Assembly: GCA_038521625.1 (NCBI GenBank)
Contig: JBCBKP010000002.1
Span: 1-64,000, forward strand
Direction: 5' to 3'
Length of the DNA: 64,000 nucleotides
Source: JBCBKP01 sp038521625
GTDB lineage: Bacteria > Planctomycetota > Phycisphaerae > Phycisphaerales > UBA1924
A program made the position numbers and the translations under genes. Under the pieces are notes generated by a model. The model was not told the DNA's origin. It saw only the letters and a program-made list of their open reading frames with translations, and did no database searches. Positions 53,841 to 62,795 of the stretch are shown piece after piece; within the stretch, counting starts at the first letter, position 1, and every line of letters starts with the position of its first letter.

Positions 53841-54176
53841 TCAGGCGTTCTCGATCGAGAGGTGGGCCGCGACCGACTTGAGATCCGCGGCGATCGCGGG
53901 GTTCAGGTCCATCTCCCAGGTGCGCCCGTCGAGCGCCCGGACAACCCGGGCCGCCTTCTCGCGCGCCACCCAGCGGCGGTTGCCGCGGATGTAGACGTTC
54001 AGCCGCTTGCCTCGCAGCTTCTGTGCCCGACGCAGTCCCTTGGCGTGCGCCGGGTCGCGGCGCATCAGCCGCTCGATCGTCTTGCGGGCCCCCTCGGCCT
54101 TCGGCTGGGTGGAAACCGTGCAGCGGATCCGCTGGCCGGGCTGCATCTGATCGATCTGTTCGGCGGTGACGGTCAT
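53841..54176 (-). CDS. Small basic protein of unknown function
   Basis: A 111-aa protein, strongly basic in its centre (RRAQKLRGKRLNVYIRGNRRWVAREKAARVV), with a mixed alpha/beta pattern that could bind nucleic acid. I do not recognise the family. It lies 13 bases upstream of the lipoprotein gene on the same strand; GAGG lies about 8 bases before the ATG. Confidence 0.6.
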   Translation of the reverse strand: MTVTAEQIDQMQPGQRIRCTVSTQPKAEGARKTIERLMRRDPAHAKGLRRAQKLRGKRLNVYIRGNRRWVAREKAARVVRALDGRTWEMDLNPAIAADLKSVAAHLSIENA

Positions 54177-54328
54177 CGCGTGGGCCTCGCTTCCGGGAGC
54201 GTCCTGCTCGGACCTCCGGGCCGCAACTCTATCCAGGGTCGGTGCTCTGGACGACCCCCCGGACCGCTAGAGTGCTCCCCCAATCCCCGATTCCGCACCC
54301 CTCGATCGCCGCTTGCGAGGCCCAAACA

Positions 54329-55696
54329 ATGTCCGATTCCGCCGCGAACCCGCCGAGCCAGCCCGTCTTCGACCCCAGCTCGGCCCACCAGACGACGCCC
54401 CGCGTCCGTCACCTCCGGGCGTTCCCGCTCCAGGCCAAGGGCCCCGACGGCACCCCGCAGAACATGATGGGCCTCGCCGACGCCCAGCAGATCTCGCACA
54501 AGATGGTCGCGACGGCCCCCGCGGCGCAGATGATCATCCCGCACCTCGACGGCACCAAGAACATCGACGAGATCGTCGCCGCCGTCGGCAAGGGCCTGAC
54601 CCGCGAGTTCCTGGAGCAGTTCGTCGCGCAGCTCGACGACGCCGCGCTGCTCTTCGGCCCCAACCACGACGCGATGGTCGAGGAGATGCGGGCCGCGTTC
54701 GATTCGTCCGAGATCCTCCCGCCGTCGGCCACGGCCGACTTCGCCGACGCGCTGGTCAAGCAGAAGCTCGGCGACGACGTCACGGACGAGGCGATGAAGG
54801 AGCAGGGGCCCGCCGAGCTCGCGGCGATCCTCGACAAGTTCATCGAGGAAGCGCTCAAGAGTTCCGAGAGGCCGCCGTTCGAAGAGCTCCCGCGGGCGGT
54901 GATCGCGCCGCACATCGACTACCAGCGCGGCTGGCAGAACTACGCGAACGTCTGGGGCCGACTGAAGGACGCGCCCGCGCCGGACCGCGTCGTGATCCTG
55001 GGCACGAACCACTTCGGCAGCTCGTCCGGCGTCTGCGGCTGCGACAAGGGCTTCTCGAGCCCGCTCGGCACGTCGCCGCTGGACACACGGCTGCTCGAGG
55101 CGTTGACGGCGCGCCTGGGCGAGGAGGCCGCCGGCCGGATGCTCGCCAACCGCTACGACCACGAGCGCGAGCACTCGATCGAGCTGCACATGCCGTGGAT
55201 CCACCACACGCTCGCGTCGGGCGGGCGGGAGATCCCCGTCTTCGCGGCGCTGATCCACGACCCGACGGTCAACGACGGCCAGAGCTACGACGGCAACGGG
55301 CTCGACTTCGAATCGTTCGTCGATGCGCTGAAGGGCGCGCTCGAAGAGGTCGGCGGCACGACGCTGATCGTGTCGTCGGCGGACCTGAGCCACTGCGGCG
55401 TCGCGTTCGGCGATCAGGTCGTCATCAACCCCAACGAGGACGCCGGCAAGGCCGAGCTGGAGCGGATCGTCAAGCACGATCGCGAGATGCTGACGATGGT
55501 CGAGCAGGCCAAGGCCGATGACCTGATCTCGTCGATGAGCTGGCAGCAGAACCCGACGCGCTGGTGCTCGCTCGGCAACATGACCGCGGCGATGAAGCTG
55601 ACCGACGCCGAGTCGGTCGAACTGCTGAACTACTTCGCCGCGGTCGACTCGCAGGGCACGACGTTGGTCAGCCACGCCGCGATGGCGATCCGCTAG
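54329..55696 (+). CDS. Memo-like (AmmeMemoRadiSam system protein B) with N-terminal PqqD-like domain
   Basis: A 455-aa two-domain protein. Residues about 45-115 (QISHKMVATAPAAQMIIPHLDG then IDEIVAAV) resemble a PqqD-type winged-helix or peptide-binding module. Residues about 190-455 are the Memo fold with conserved metal-site residues: APHIDYQRGW, GTNHFGSSSG, EHSIELHMPW and SSADLSHCG. The usual AMMECR1 and radical SAM partner genes are not in the window. The ATG at 54329 is chosen over an upstream in-frame ATG because that part lacks coding character. The reaction is not established for the family. Confidence 0.82.
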   Translation: MSDSAANPPSQPVFDPSSAHQTTPRVRHLRAFPLQAKGPDGTPQNMMGLADAQQISHKMVATAPAAQMIIPHLDGTKNIDEIVAAVGKGLTREFLEQFVAQLDDAALLFGPNHDAMVEEMRAAFDSSEILPPSATADFADALVKQKLGDDVTDEAMKEQGPAELAAILDKFIEEALKSSERPPFEELPRAVIAPHIDYQRGWQNYANVWGRLKDAPAPDRVVILGTNHFGSSSGVCGCDKGFSSPLGTSPLDTRLLEALTARLGEEAAGRMLANRYDHEREHSIELHMPWIHHTLASGGREIPVFAALIHDPTVNDGQSYDGNGLDFESFVDALKGALEEVGGTTLIVSSADLSHCGVAFGDQVVINPNEDAGKAELERIVKHDREMLTMVEQAKADDLISSMSWQQNPTRWCSLGNMTAAMKLTDAESVELLNYFAAVDSQGTTLVSHAAMAIR

Positions 55697-55706
55697 ACCG
55701 CTCGGC

Positions 55707-57197
55707 TCACTCGGCGCCGGCCCGGTTCGGCTTCCTGACGCCGGCGCCCCGGCGCGGCGGCCGGGTCGCGCTCTCGGCCTTGGCCTTGGCGTTGCTGCGA
55801 CGCTTCCCGCCGCGTTGGCGCTTCGGCTCGCCCGCTTTGGGCCCGCCCGGGCGCTTCTTGCCGCCGCCGCCGCCGCTGCCTTCGCTCGCGGCGTTCCGCT
55901 CGCGGCGTGGCCGACGCTCGGGCCGGCGCTCGGGGCGGGGCTCGCGCTCGGCCGGCTCGTCGGGCCTCGGCTCGCCGCCCGCCAGCGGGATCCGCTTGCC
56001 GAGCAGCTTCTCGATCGCCTTGAGGTACGCCATCTCGCCCGGGTCGCAGAAGGCGACGGCGACGCCGGCGGCGCCCGCCCGTCCCGTGCGCCCGATGCGG
56101 TGGACGTAGGCCTCGGGCTCGTTGGGCAGGTTGAAGTTGAAGACGTGCGTCACGCCGTCGATGTCGAGGCCCCGCGCCGCGACGTCGGTGGCGACCAGCA
56201 CGCCCGCCCGGCCCGAGCGGAAGGCGTCGAGCGCCCGCTGGCGCTGGTTCTGGCTCTTGTTCCCGTGGATCGACTCGGCGCGGACGCCGCTGCGCACGAG
56301 CTTGCGCGTCAGGTTGTCGGCGCCGTGCTTGGTGCGGGTGAAGACGACCGCCCGCTCGACGGCGTGGTCGCTCAGCATCTCGAGCAGCAGGACCGGCTTC
56401 TCCTTGCCCTCGACGAGGTGCAGGAACTGCTCGATCTTCGGCTCCGCCCGCTTCTGGCGCGGCGCCTCGACCTTGACCGGGTCGCGCATCAGCGTCGACG
56501 CGAGCTTGGCGATCTCGCGCGGCAGCGTCGCCGAGAACATCAGGGTCTGCCGCTCGGACGGGATCTTCGCGGCGATCGAGCGGATGGGCTGGACGAAGCC
56601 CATGTCGAGCATGCGATCGACCTCGTCGAGCACGAAGGTCTCGATCGACGATAGGTCGATGTGCCCCTGCTCGAGCAGATCCATCAGGCGGCCGGGCGTC
56701 GCGACGATGACGTCGACGCCCGCGCGGAGCTTGCGGACCTGGTGGACCTGGCTGACGCCGCCGAAGACGGTGCAGCCGCGGATCTCGGTCCCGGCGCAGT
56801 ACTCCCGCATGCTCTCGGCGATCTGGGTGGCGAGCTCGCGCGTCGGGCTCAGGACGAGCACCCGCGGCGTGGGGCGGCCGCGCCCCGAGTCGGCGGTCTT
56901 GGCCCGGTGCAGCTTGTCGAGCGCCGGCAGCGCGAAGGCCGCGGTCTTGCCGGTGCCGGTCTGGGCGAGGCCCAGCACGTCGCGTCCCTCGAGCGCCGGG
57001 GGCAGGGCCCGCGCCTGGATCGGGGTCGGCGTCTCGTAGCCGAGCTCGGTCAGGGTGTCGAGGAACGGGTCGCTCAGGCCGAGCGAGCGGAAGGTCGAGG
57101 CCTTCTCGGGTCGGGCGTCGTTGTTCTTGGTCTGGATGTTCTTGCGTTGCCTGGTGTTGGCTTGCCTGGTCGAGGCTTGGTCGTTCGCGTTGGGCAC
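55707..57197 (-). CDS. DEAD-box RNA helicase with basic C-terminal tail
   Basis: This 496-aa helicase has the Q-motif (TFRSLGLSDPFLDTL...PTPIQ), Walker A AQTGTGKTA, motif Ib TPGR, motif II DEVD (a change from DEAD), SAT motif FSATLP and the second RecA domain with HRIGRTGRAG. About 100 C-terminal residues are Arg/Lys/Gly-rich and likely RNA-binding. The GTG at 57197 starts MPNANDQAST; the frame is open further upstream but without coding character. It converges with the Memo gene at a 10-base gap. A long 5' leader is likely if the promoter lies in 57198-57501. Confidence 0.92.
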   Translation of the reverse strand: MPNANDQASTRQANTRQRKNIQTKNNDARPEKASTFRSLGLSDPFLDTLTELGYETPTPIQARALPPALEGRDVLGLAQTGTGKTAAFALPALDKLHRAKTADSGRGRPTPRVLVLSPTRELATQIAESMREYCAGTEIRGCTVFGGVSQVHQVRKLRAGVDVIVATPGRLMDLLEQGHIDLSSIETFVLDEVDRMLDMGFVQPIRSIAAKIPSERQTLMFSATLPREIAKLASTLMRDPVKVEAPRQKRAEPKIEQFLHLVEGKEKPVLLLEMLSDHAVERAVVFTRTKHGADNLTRKLVRSGVRAESIHGNKSQNQRQRALDAFRSGRAGVLVATDVAARGLDIDGVTHVFNFNLPNEPEAYVHRIGRTGRAGAAGVAVAFCDPGEMAYLKAIEKLLGKRIPLAGGEPRPDEPAEREPRPERRPERRPRRERNAASEGSGGGGGKKRPGGPKAGEPKRQRGGKRRSNAKAKAESATRPPRRGAGVRKPNRAGAE

Positions 57198-57501
57198 GTG
57201 GGCACGGTCTCCGTCCGCGGCGCGGTGGCAACCGCGCGGCGGGATCTCTCTCGGCCCCTCCGCGGACGGATCGGGCCTGGTTGGGGGCGTCCATTGCCCC
57301 GTCGTTCTCGGAACAAGTGAGGCCGGTCTGCTCGGCGGGACGCGGCACGCGCCGAGTCCCGGGCCAGCAGATTCCCGCGAGCGGGGCCACCGGCGATGGG
57401 CAAGTCTAGACCTGGGCCCGGGGCGGGCGAGCCCGGCTTGCTTTCTTGTGGTTCGATGAAGACTCCAACGCGGAGGCGCGGAGGCGCAGAGATCGGGAGG
57501 G
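57198..57501. other. Non-coding stretch upstream of the helicase gene
   Basis: No gene is supported. It contains the helicase leader or promoter and, at its far end (57464-57500), one dispersed CTCTGCG-type repeat directly after the broken ComJ-like gene. Confidence 0.5.
57464..57500. repeat. Dispersed CTCTGCGCCTCTGCG-type repeat
   Basis: GCGGAGGCGCGGAGGCGCAGAG on the plus strand, equal to CTCTGCGCCTCCGCGCCTCCGC on the minus strand. It begins at the stop codon of the ComJ-like gene. Confidence 0.65.
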
Positions 57502-58000
57502 CTACGGCAGGGGATCGCAGTCCTCGCGAAGCGGAACGGGCGGATCGAGCATCGGATCGGCGAGAACGATCCGGCTCGTGAGCTGCGGCTCGCTGAGGAG
57601 TTCGAAGAACAGATCGACTCGGAGCAGGTACCTTGCCCGCGGCCCATTGAGCCGCGGTCAGGCGATAATCACCACGCTCCAGCAGCACCTCGCGATCGCA
57701 GAGTCCCGCTTCTTCCGGGCTCTCGATGAGCACCTTCTCTTCGAGGCATCGGAACGGGACCTCGATGACCCGGTGGTAGTCGCTCGAGGCCTGGTAGGGC
57801 CCGTAGATCGCCACAACTTCGGCGACGCCCCAGTCCAGAAGCGTCCCGAACGCGACGTCACTGGGGAAGCGGGCGAAACCCTGGGAGGAACGTGCTTCGC
57901 TCCAGACTTGCCCGGGACGATCGCTCGATCGGTCGTAGACGCTGAACTGCCGATAGGCGAAGTCCATCGTGCCGAGGTTGTTGAACTCGCCGGTGTTCAT
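57502..58000 (-). pseudogene. ComJ/Nin-like nuclease-inhibitor gene with a frameshift
   Basis: The first frame (58000 to about 57632) reads MDFAYRQFSVYDRS, then an AEVVAIYGPY strand, VPFRCLEEKVLIES and LERGDYRLTAAQWAAG. These segments line up with Bacillus ComJ (SYHQFTVF, VPFHV...GIHVES, PKGDYQLT). Near 57631 one extra base disrupts the frame. In the neighbouring frame the protein continues YLLRVDLFFELLSEPQLTSR and ends in CDPLP before a TAG at 57502-57504. Together they give about 165 aa, the expected family size. It is either a real frameshift or a sequence error. No NucA-type nuclease gene is nearby. Confidence 0.7.
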
Positions 58001-58039
58001 CGGCCCCGGCTCGTTGTTCTCGTACTACACGGCGCGTGG

Positions 58040-60670
58040 TCACCGCCTCGACAGCGCCCGCACGGCCTCCAGCCGCTGGCGGTGCTGCTCGCGGTCGGGC
58101 TCGAGGAAGACCAGCGCCCGCACGTGGCGCTCGGCGATCTCGAGCTCGCCGGCCTGGATCGCGACGCTGGCCGCCAGCTCGCGGGTCGAGGCCTCGAACG
58201 GGTCGATCTGGGTGGCGCGCTCGATCTTGGCGAGCGCGTTGGTCCAGTCCTCCAGCTCGGCGTACCGCCGCGCGAGCGCGATCGCGTACGCCGGCGTGTA
58301 CCGCTCGCGGATGTCGAGGAACTCGAGGTGCTCGACCGCCTCGGCGCGGACGGCCGGGTCGTCCGAGCCGAGGTACTGGCGCGCGAGCAGCTGGTGGGGC
58401 CGGTTGGCGGTGGGGCGGGCGGCCGCGTAACGCTCGAGCAGATCGACCTGCTCCTGGGTCATCGGGATCTCGGGCGCGCGCCCGACGATGAGCTCGACGG
58501 CGAGCTCGAGCGCGTCGGGGTGCTCGGGGTGCTCGACGAGCGTGCGCCGCGCGAAGTCCGCGTCGGGCGACCAGGTGCGCCGCAGCTCCTCGGGCAGGCG
58601 GTCGCGCTCTGCGACCACGAGGTCGCGCACGCTCGGGGCGCCCTGCTCGGGCAGCAGGCCGTGGGCACGCAGGTCGCGCTCCGCCCAGGCCCGGAACGAG
58701 CTCAGGAACTCTTCCCGCGGCATGTCGAGGACCTCGGCGAAGGCCTCGGCCTCGAGCTGACCCTCGGCGTAGCGGTCCATCAGGTCGAGCAGGGTGCGCT
58801 CGGTCCAGTTCTCGGCGATGAACTGGGCCATCCAGTGGCCCTGGGCGTAGGCCTGGCCCCGGTCGGTCGGCTTCTCGGGGCGCACGAAGGCGATGTTGAT
58901 CTCTTCGAGGTCGAACAGCGTGTCGGTGTCGAATGCGCGCCGGAGCAGCGTCCAGGTGTCCTCGTCGCGCGGCACGCTCTCGGCGTAGACGGCGAGTGCC
59001 TCGGTGAACCAGTGGGGGATCCGGTTCTTGGTCCGGCTGAGCGTGACGGTGTGGGCGTACTCGTGCTTGATGACCGCGGGCCAGTCGTAGCCGCCGATGT
59101 TGCCGCCCGGGCCCTCGCGGGGCGCCTCCATCGCGATGACCGGGCCGGTCGCGGCGGCGATGGTGTGGATTTCGGTCATGCCGGTGATCCGCACGCTGAA
59201 CCAGCGGTGGTTGGGCATCAGCTCGATGATGGTCTTGCGGTCGGGCTCGTGGTCGAAGCCGCCGGCGGGCTCGCCGACGCGGACGGGGCCATCGCTGGTG
59301 GGTCCGGCGACCGCGGTGTGGATCTCCTCGAGCACGGGGAGCATCTCGGTCGCGAGGATCTCGTCGACGCCCGGCTTGAAGCGCACAATGAAGTGGTCGC
59401 TCTCGACGGTGTCGTAGTTGGTCAGCTCGCGGACGAGGATCAGGCTGTTCGAGGCGCGGAGGTTGAACCGGTCGAGCTCGCGGGCCCGCTCGAGGGCCTC
59501 GAGCGCGGCGCGGTCGTTGCCGGCCTGGAGTTCCATCAATCCGAGCTCGATGATCGGGTCGGGCCAGTTGGGCAGGCGTTCGATCGCGCGCCGGAGGTAG
59601 TCGCCCGAGTCGTCGTACTGGCGCGCCTCGCTGAGCGCCATGCCCACCATCGCGAGCGCGACCGGCGAGCCCGGGGCGACCTGCTCGAACAGATCCAGCG
59701 CCGCCGCGAGGTCCTCGTCCTCGAAGTTGGTCGCGGCGATCGCGGCGTCGAGGGCGACGGCCCGCCGGTGGAGCGGGAACGACGCAAGGGTCTCGGAGAG
59801 CTCGACGCCGGCGCCGAGCGGGTCGCGCTGGCGGAGCGACGCGCGGGCCAGGATCGGCCCGGCGAAGGCCGAGCGCTCGTCGAACTCCTCAGCCAGACGC
59901 CGGAGCTCGCGGGCGACCGTGGTGGTCGCGGCGAAGTTGAAGCCGTCGACGGTGACCTCGCCGACGACCGCCATCGCCGCGGCCAGTCGCGGGTTGCGCG
60001 CGAGGGCCTCCTGCGCGGCGCTCTGGGCCTCGCCGATGTTGTGCTTGGCGTAGAGCAGCTCGGCCTCGACGAGGCGGACCTTCCAGCTGAGCGGGTCCAT
60101 CTGCTCGCGTCCGAGCTTCAGCAGCGCGAGCAGCGTCTGAAAGTCGCCGCCGCCGGCGCGGTCGGGACCGCGCACCATCGCGCGGACCATGAGGGCCCGG
60201 ACGCCGCTGGCGAGCTCGCTCGCCGATTCGGGCCTCGCCTCCAGCAGCACGTCCGCCGCCGGGTCTGCCGCCGCCGCGGCTTCTTCGAACCGGCCGAGGT
60301 CCCAGAGCGACCGCACGCGGACGCCGATGGCGCGGAGCGAGGTAAGGCCGTCGGTCAGCTCCAGGGCTTCTGTTCCATCTCCGCGGAGCAGCGCCGCCTC
60401 GGCGCGGTCGAGGGCGTCGGCGCCCTCGTCGCGCAGCGACTCGTCGCCGATGGCGCCCGAGAGCAGGGCCGCGCGGGCGCGGTCGCGGACGGTGACCAGG
60501 TCGTCCTCTTCCCAGAGCCCGTGCTCGATGCGGAGCAGGCGGCGCTCGTCCTCGGTCAGGTACTCGGCCGAGGTCGCGGCGACGACGACGGGCGAGGGCT
60601 GGGGCGGGAACTCCTGCGCGAGTGAGAGCGTGGCGACCAGCGACGCGATGAACCCGGCGAGTGATCTCAT
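58040..60670 (-). CDS. Exported TPR protein with peptidase-MA-like domain
   Basis: An 876-aa protein: signal peptide (to about 18), many TPR-like helical repeats (about 60-430), then a peptidase-MA-type domain with HEYAH near residue 535 and the downstream FTEALAVYAE carrying a likely third zinc ligand. More TPR repeats follow at the C-terminus (about 680-860). It is probably a periplasmic protease or chaperone acting on envelope proteins. It is coupled to the LolA-like gene by an ATGA overlap (60667-60670). Confidence 0.82.
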   Translation of the reverse strand: MRSLAGFIASLVATLSLAQEFPPQPSPVVVAATSAEYLTEDERRLLRIEHGLWEEDDLVTVRDRARAALLSGAIGDESLRDEGADALDRAEAALLRGDGTEALELTDGLTSLRAIGVRVRSLWDLGRFEEAAAAADPAADVLLEARPESASELASGVRALMVRAMVRGPDRAGGGDFQTLLALLKLGREQMDPLSWKVRLVEAELLYAKHNIGEAQSAAQEALARNPRLAAAMAVVGEVTVDGFNFAATTTVARELRRLAEEFDERSAFAGPILARASLRQRDPLGAGVELSETLASFPLHRRAVALDAAIAATNFEDEDLAAALDLFEQVAPGSPVALAMVGMALSEARQYDDSGDYLRRAIERLPNWPDPIIELGLMELQAGNDRAALEALERARELDRFNLRASNSLILVRELTNYDTVESDHFIVRFKPGVDEILATEMLPVLEEIHTAVAGPTSDGPVRVGEPAGGFDHEPDRKTIIELMPNHRWFSVRITGMTEIHTIAAATGPVIAMEAPREGPGGNIGGYDWPAVIKHEYAHTVTLSRTKNRIPHWFTEALAVYAESVPRDEDTWTLLRRAFDTDTLFDLEEINIAFVRPEKPTDRGQAYAQGHWMAQFIAENWTERTLLDLMDRYAEGQLEAEAFAEVLDMPREEFLSSFRAWAERDLRAHGLLPEQGAPSVRDLVVAERDRLPEELRRTWSPDADFARRTLVEHPEHPDALELAVELIVGRAPEIPMTQEQVDLLERYAAARPTANRPHQLLARQYLGSDDPAVRAEAVEHLEFLDIRERYTPAYAIALARRYAELEDWTNALAKIERATQIDPFEASTRELAASVAIQAGELEIAERHVRALVFLEPDREQHRQRLEAVRALSRR

Positions 60671-61647
60671 CGGTTGTCTCCGTCCGGGCGTCCGCCGGCC
60701 TCGAGCTCGCGCCTCTCGCGGAGCCGGGAGATGTGCCGGGCCCAGTCGGGGCCGGGCAGGCGTGCGTCGAAGACGTCGCGCGGCAGCGGCTCGTTGAGCT
60801 TGCGCCGCCCGAGCACGATCAGCGATTCGTCGAACTCGGGGTCGACGACGCGGACCATGATCGGCAGGAGCGCCTTGCCCGGGCGGGTGTCGTACCAGAT
60901 GCGGATCTCCTCGAAGTCGGCTTCCTCCGCGGCGCCGGGGCGCGGCACGAGCCTGAGCTGCGCGAACCCGAACCGCTCGGCGAGCGTCCGCGGGCCCGGG
61001 CCGAAGGCGCTCAGTCCGTCCTCGGTCTCGAGCAACTCGGCCTCGAAGCGTTCGAGGATGTCGGCCTTCTTCTGCCCGATCGGCACGGGGAACGGGCCCT
61101 CGCCGATGCGGAGCGGGTCGATCCGCTCGCCCTCGGGCATGACCTCGGTCGCGTTGAACTGCTTGGCGTTCTCGTTGATCTCGATCAGCCAGCGGCCGTC
61201 GAAGATGTAGCGCTCGTTCAGCTCGTCGCGCCGGTCGCCGACGTCGAGCGCCGTGAAGACGATCGAGAAGCCGCGCTGAAAGTCGAGCTCCGCGTCGTCG
61301 GCGAAGACCGACTCGTCGTTGACCAGGTATAGCCGGCCCTCGCGGGTCTGGCGGTCGCCGGCCAGGGCGTTGATCTTCACGTAGGTGAGCTCGGCCTCGA
61401 AGGTCTCGAGCTCGAGCCCGGCCTCTTCCAACGCATCGAGCAACCCGTCGGCGTCGTCGAACTCGGCGCGGGCGTCCTCGACCATGTCGATCAGCTCGGC
61501 CTCGTCGCCGAGCGTTCGCGGGCGGGGTTCGGGCGGCCCGCCCGGGTTCGTGGGCGGCTGGGTCGCGACGGCCTGGAGCACGATCGAGCCCGAGGCCCCG
61601 ATCGCGAGCAGCGCGGGTGCGAGGTGGCGTGTGCTGAACCGGTGCAT
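60667..61647 (-). CDS. Exported outer-membrane lipoprotein-sorting-like protein
   Basis: A 326-aa protein with a signal peptide (to about 29, VATQ), an acidic/helical segment and then a beta-rich region. LTYVKINALAGDRQTREGRLYL and YIFDGRWLIEINENAKQFNATEV match LolA/LolB-like carrier folds. It may carry lipid or lipoprotein across the periplasm. AAGGAAGG precedes the ATG at 61647. The TPR/peptidase gene starts inside its stop, so both are translated together. Confidence 0.72.
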   Translation of the reverse strand: MHRFSTRHLAPALLAIGASGSIVLQAVATQPPTNPGGPPEPRPRTLGDEAELIDMVEDARAEFDDADGLLDALEEAGLELETFEAELTYVKINALAGDRQTREGRLYLVNDESVFADDAELDFQRGFSIVFTALDVGDRRDELNERYIFDGRWLIEINENAKQFNATEVMPEGERIDPLRIGEGPFPVPIGQKKADILERFEAELLETEDGLSAFGPGPRTLAERFGFAQLRLVPRPGAAEEADFEEIRIWYDTRPGKALLPIMVRVVDPEFDESLIVLGRRKLNEPLPRDVFDARLPGPDWARHISRLRERRELEAGGRPDGDNR

Positions 61648-61841
61648 GCGTTGGCCTTCCTTGCCGGCGGCGGGCTCCCCGCCCGTCCCAGTCTTACCCG
61701 CTGAATGGCTTCGGATGCGGACCGATTCCGGATTGGGCTGGCATGTCCGCGAAACAGCGCACGGACGCGTCGGTCGGGCGTTGAATCCCGAAATGTCCTC
61801 CCGGGATCGGGTGTTGTTCAGGTGGCGGCTGAAGAGCCCGC

Positions 61842-62294
61842 TCAGCTGGGCTCATCGTCGGGATCTAGGCCCGAGCCATCGAGGTAGCTCTGGAGGATCG
61901 CGGCGGCGGCGAGGGCGTCGCGCCGGAGCTTCTTCTGCTTGTGTGTCAGGCCGGTGCGGGCCATGGCGTCGTCGGCCGCCATCGAGCTGCGGCGTTCGTC
62001 GTGGTAGGTCACGTCGCGCCCGAGGCGGTCGGCGAGCCTCGCGCCGAAGGCGCGGACGATCTTGGCGCGCGGGCCCTCGGTGCCGTCCATGTTGAGCGGC
62101 AGGCCGATGAGGATCGCTTCGAGCGTGCCGGCTTCGTTCTCGATGAACGCGGCAAGCGCATCGAGCAGCGCGCGGCCCCGGTCCTGATCGATCGGGATCT
62201 CGATCAGCCCGGCCGGTGTGGCGACGCCGGTGATGCGGTCACCGAGCGCGAGGCCGGTTCGTTTGTCGCCGAGGTCGATGGCGAGGAGGCGCAC
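61842..62294 (-). CDS. ruvX: YqgF/RuvX-family putative Holliday-junction resolvase
   Basis: A 150-aa RNase-H-fold protein. The first acidic residue is in AIDLGDKRTGLALGD, GLPLNMDG is the central motif, and YHDERRSS carries the second acidic position. The late segment RRDALAAAAILQSYLDG supplies the final Asp. The family acts in rRNA processing and/or recombination. The GTG at 62294 is set by a TACGCT box 6 bases upstream; the frame upstream runs into a repeat. Confidence 0.9.
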   Translation of the reverse strand: MRLLAIDLGDKRTGLALGDRITGVATPAGLIEIPIDQDRGRALLDALAAFIENEAGTLEAILIGLPLNMDGTEGPRAKIVRAFGARLADRLGRDVTYHDERRSSMAADDAMARTGLTHKQKKLRRDALAAAAILQSYLDGSGLDPDDEPS

Positions 62295-62300
62295 GGGGTG

Positions 62301-62306
62301 AGCGTA
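62301..62306 (-). promoter_or_regulatory. -10-like TACGCT before ruvX
   Basis: TANNNT hexamer 6 bases before the GTG at 62294. Confidence 0.5.
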
Positions 62307-62311
62307 CGCGG

Positions 62312-62370
62312 GGGAGAGAACGCGGAGACGCGGAGTAGAGAGGACAGAACGCAGAGGCGCGGAGGGCGAT
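62312..62370. repeat. Dispersed repeat, left copy
   Basis: Starts GAGAGAACGCGGAGACGCGG and continues AGAACGCAGAGGCGCGGAGG. It is the inverted counterpart of the copy at 62697-62795. Confidence 0.7.
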
Positions 62371-62386
62371 GAGGCGCACGATCGGA

Positions 62387-62644
62387 TTGAACGGCATCGG
62401 TCCGGTATTGATCGAGCAAGGTGTCGTCTCGGAAGAGCCACGTGTCCGGGGTGGTGGGGCGGATCCCGTTGGAGATCGGGCGTGCCGCGAACGCTCTGCC
62501 CGTGTCGAGGTCAAAGTCGTTCTCGAGAGTTACTTCGTTCTTCTGCTACTTGGCGAGCAGGAATCGGTCACTGACGATCTCAACCGTGGCCAGTATCGCC
62601 GCAGCGAGATTGCCTAGAACGCTGGCTGGCAGGGCGATTCTCAA
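62387..62644 (-). pseudogene. Possible small-gene remnant between inverted repeats
   Basis: A TTG at 62644 (minus strand) starts a 32-residue frame with one hydrophobic segment (PASVLGNLAAAILATVEIVS) ending at a TAG (62546-62548). The same frame then stays open for about 50 more protein-like residues (NEVTLENDFDLDTGRAFAAR). This could be a short membrane protein broken by a nonsense codon. Codon use is less GC-biased than nearby genes. The evidence is weak and no family is recognised. Confidence 0.3.
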
Positions 62645-62696
62645 TCAGAGATTCCCCGCGGTCGCGGCTCGTATAGAGATCCCACCGGATCCCCGT

Positions 62697-62795
62697 TTGA
62701 ACTCTGTGCCTCTGCGGATCTCTGCGCCTCTGCGTTCTCTCGCCCTGAGCCTTCTCTCCGCGACTCCGCGGGTCTCCGCGTCCCCGCGTTCTCTT
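62697..62795. repeat. Dispersed repeat, right copy
   Basis: Holds CTCTGTGCCTCTGCG, CTCTGCGCCTCTGCG and CTCCGCGTCCCCGCGTTCTC units. Its right end is the inverted complement of the left copy at 62312. Confidence 0.75.

Larger units (their letters stand above)
62295..62793. other. 499-base stretch without a clear gene
   Basis: Bounded by inverted dispersed repeats, with only a doubtful gene remnant inside. The ruvX promoter-like box lies at its left edge and the manC stop at its right edge. Confidence 0.55.
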
